Shown piece by piece: positions 8,152-9,463 of a stretch of DNA of 9,463 bases. The DNA lies in NCBI GenBank assembly GCA_030746295.1, contig JASLMY010000194.1:1-9463 (forward strand), read 5' to 3'. Under the pieces are notes generated by a model. It was not told where the DNA came from. It searched no databases and worked only from the letters and a program-made list of their open reading frames with translations. The DNA is from Alphaproteobacteria bacterium. GTDB lineage: Bacteria; Pseudomonadota; Alphaproteobacteria; GCA-2731375. A program made the position numbers and the translations under genes. Numbering within the stretch: the first letter of the stretch is position 1; each line of letters begins with the position of its first letter.

Positions 8152-9463
8152 CTACTTGAACCGCCTGTAAATGCGCGTCATTTGCGCCTCGAGCTTCTTG
8201 ACCGCGTCCTCCGGCGAGGCCCTGCCCGTGGCGCAGGTGGCCATGGCATCGGGCAGGAGGAATTGGTCGACGACGGTCTGCATCGCCGCCGTCGGCACGC
8301 CCGGATAGCCCGGCGGATGCGTGTACCAGCCGATATAGGGCGCGAAGTAGTACTTCGAGTTCGAGGCGTAGATCGGATGCAGCGCATGGTTCGCCAGCAC
8401 CGGCTGGTTGTATCCCTTGCTCGCGGTGAGATGCTTCAGCGCGTTCGCCTTGGAGAAGTGGAACTCCAGGAATTCCTTCGCCAACTCCTTCTCCTTGGCG
8501 AACTTCCAGACCCCGATGCCGTGGAAGGACGCGGACATATGGCGACCGCCGGGGCCCTTCGGCGGCAGGACGTGGTTGATGACCTGATGCACCGGCCGGT
8601 CGGTGCCCTGGATCAAGGCCTTGTCGCGAACCGCCGAGCGATAGGCGCTGATCGGGTTCAGGATCATGCTGCACTTGCCGGACGCGATGCAGACGTTGTT
8701 GTTGCGATCGTCCCAGGCCAGGACCTCTTCCTCCATCGCGTCCTTGTAAAGGGCGCGGACGAACTTGAAGGCCTCGATCGACTCCTTCGAATTGACGGCG
8801 ACGGTCTTGCTGTCGGCCTCCACCAGCTTGGCGCCGTACGACCACATGATGCCGCGCAGGATGTTGTTGGAGTCGTTCGAATGGGCGAGCTGGATGCCGA
8901 CCGGATGGCCCTTCTTCTTCAGCTTGGTGCCGATGCGCAGGACGTCGTCCCAGGTGTCCGGCAGGTTCTCGCCAATCTCGGCGATCAGGTCGGTCCGGAC
9001 CACGACCGGGAAGGAGATGAAGTACCACGGCAGCGCCTTCTGACGGCCGTCTTTGCCCTTGCCCATGGTCTTCGCGGTCCAGCCGCCGCCGCGCTGGCCA
9101 ATCTTCTCGTAGAGTTCGTCCAAGGGCTCCAGGTGCTTCGAATAGAGGTGCGGGTTGGCGTTCGCAACGTTGACGACGTCGTGTCCCTTCTGGCCCTGCA
9201 CCTCGCCGGCCAGCACCGCCGGAAGTTGCAGATGCGCCACCCGGTCCATGCGGACCTTGACGCCGGCTGCCTTGCCGAACTCCTCGAACTGAGCCTTCAG
9301 CTCCTCGTCGGAAGCCGGCACGAAGTGCGACCAGACCAGCATCTTGAGCACGCGCTCCTGCGCGACTGCGGGCGCGACACCGGTGGCCAGGATGCCGGCG
9401 AGGCCGCCGGTCGCGGCCGCCGATTTCCGCATGAATCCACGACGGCTCTCTTCACCGCCGAGC
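8152..9463 (-). CDS. ABC transporter substrate-binding protein (family 1, CUT1), Tat-exported; 5' end cut by window edge
   Basis: A periplasmic solute-binding protein; 436 codons lie in the window. An ATG at 9432 is present, but the frame stays open to the right edge with no start codon in 9433-9462. Those upstream codons encode LGGEESRRGF, which completes a twin-arginine signal, so the true start lies beyond the window and the 9432 ATG is internal. The mature part (from about QERVLKMLVWSH) has the features of family-1 extracellular binding proteins: an early strand (LKMLVWSHF), GHDVVNV (83-89 from the ATG at 9432), the WYFISFPVVVRTDL stretch (136-149) and LPDTWDDVLRIGTKL (157-171), followed by a second lobe and an aromatic-rich C-terminal part (KYYFAPYIGWYTHPPGYPG). 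It is first in an operon with two permeases and an ATPase. The ligand is unknown: family 1 binds sugars, polyols, glycerol phosphates and others. Confidence 0.93.
   Translation of the reverse strand, partial: LGGEESRRGFMRKSAAATGGLAGILATGVAPAVAQERVLKMLVWSHFVPASDEELKAQFEEFGKAAGVKVRMDRVAHLQLPAVLAGEVQGQKGHDVVNVANANPHLYSKHLEPLDELYEKIGQRGGGWTAKTMGKGKDGRQKALPWYFISFPVVVRTDLIAEIGENLPDTWDDVLRIGTKLKKKGHPVGIQLAHSNDSNNILRGIMWSYGAKLVEADSKTVAVNSKESIEAFKFVRALYKDAMEEEVLAWDDRNNNVCIASGKCSMILNPISAYRSAVRDKALIQGTDRPVHQVINHVLPPKGPGGRHMSASFHGIGVWKFAKEKELAKEFLEFHFSKANALKHLTASKGYNQPVLANHALHPIYASNSKYYFAPYIGWYTHPPGYPGVPTAAMQTVVDQFLLPDAMATCATGRASPEDAVKKLEAQMTRIYRRFK
9361..9463 (-). other. Twin-arginine (Tat) signal peptide of the binding protein
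   Basis: The minus strand encodes SRRGFMRK (9447-9424), matching the Tat consensus S-R-R-x-F-L-K. A mildly hydrophobic Ala/Gly-rich stretch follows (SAAATGGLAGILATGVAP), then AVA before QER, a plausible signal peptidase I site just after codon 9363-9361. The n-region continues past the window edge. This points to export of a folded protein through Tat rather than Sec. Confidence 0.8.

Noticed and set aside
9430..9432. ATG at 9432 as the true start of the binding protein
   Set aside because: The in-frame codons upstream encode SRRGF, completing a Tat motif with the following M-R-K; starting at 9432 would remove the twin arginines.

Overview
The window is gene-dense, GC-rich bacterial chromosome. 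The strong G/C third-position bias, the protein families and the local gene order suggest an alphaproteobacterium, for example a Rhodospirillales- or Hyphomicrobiales-like lineage. That placement is an inference from sequence style; there is no rRNA or other phylogenetic marker here. I see no tRNA, rRNA, CRISPR array, transposase or phage gene. No gene is visibly frameshifted; the two outermost genes are cut only by the window edges.

Layout. (1) Positions 1-3701, minus strand: an ATP-dependent hydantoinase/oxoprolinase pair, hyuA then hyuB. The two overlap by one base (TGATG), and hyuB runs off the left edge. (2) Positions 3702-3827: a 126-bp divergent intergenic region with two short palindromes, the only obvious place for promoters of both hyuAB and the next gene. 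(3) Positions 3828-5078, plus strand: an M24 (pita-bread fold) protein that closely resembles DddP, the peptidase-like DMSP lyase. It keeps the six metal-ligand positions and the residue aligned with the DddP catalytic aspartate. (4) Positions 5094-9463, minus strand: a complete CUT1-type (MalEFGK-like) ABC importer, transcribed as substrate-binding protein, MalF-type permease, MalG-type permease, MalK/UgpC-type ATPase. It ends 15 bp from the stop of the M24 gene. The binding protein carries a twin-arginine (Tat) signal whose first residues lie beyond the right edge.

How the parts may work together. The simplest reading is a small scavenging/catabolic locus. A periplasmic binding protein captures a polar solute, the CUT1 permease and ATPase import it, and two cytoplasmic activities act on it or its derivatives: a metal-dependent M24 enzyme and an ATP-dependent ring-opening or carboxylase-type HyuAB enzyme. 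The substrate cannot be read from sequence. A DddP-like enzyme beside a CUT1 importer and HyuAB is the most interesting part of the window, because it fits neither a textbook DMSP locus nor a textbook hydantoin locus.
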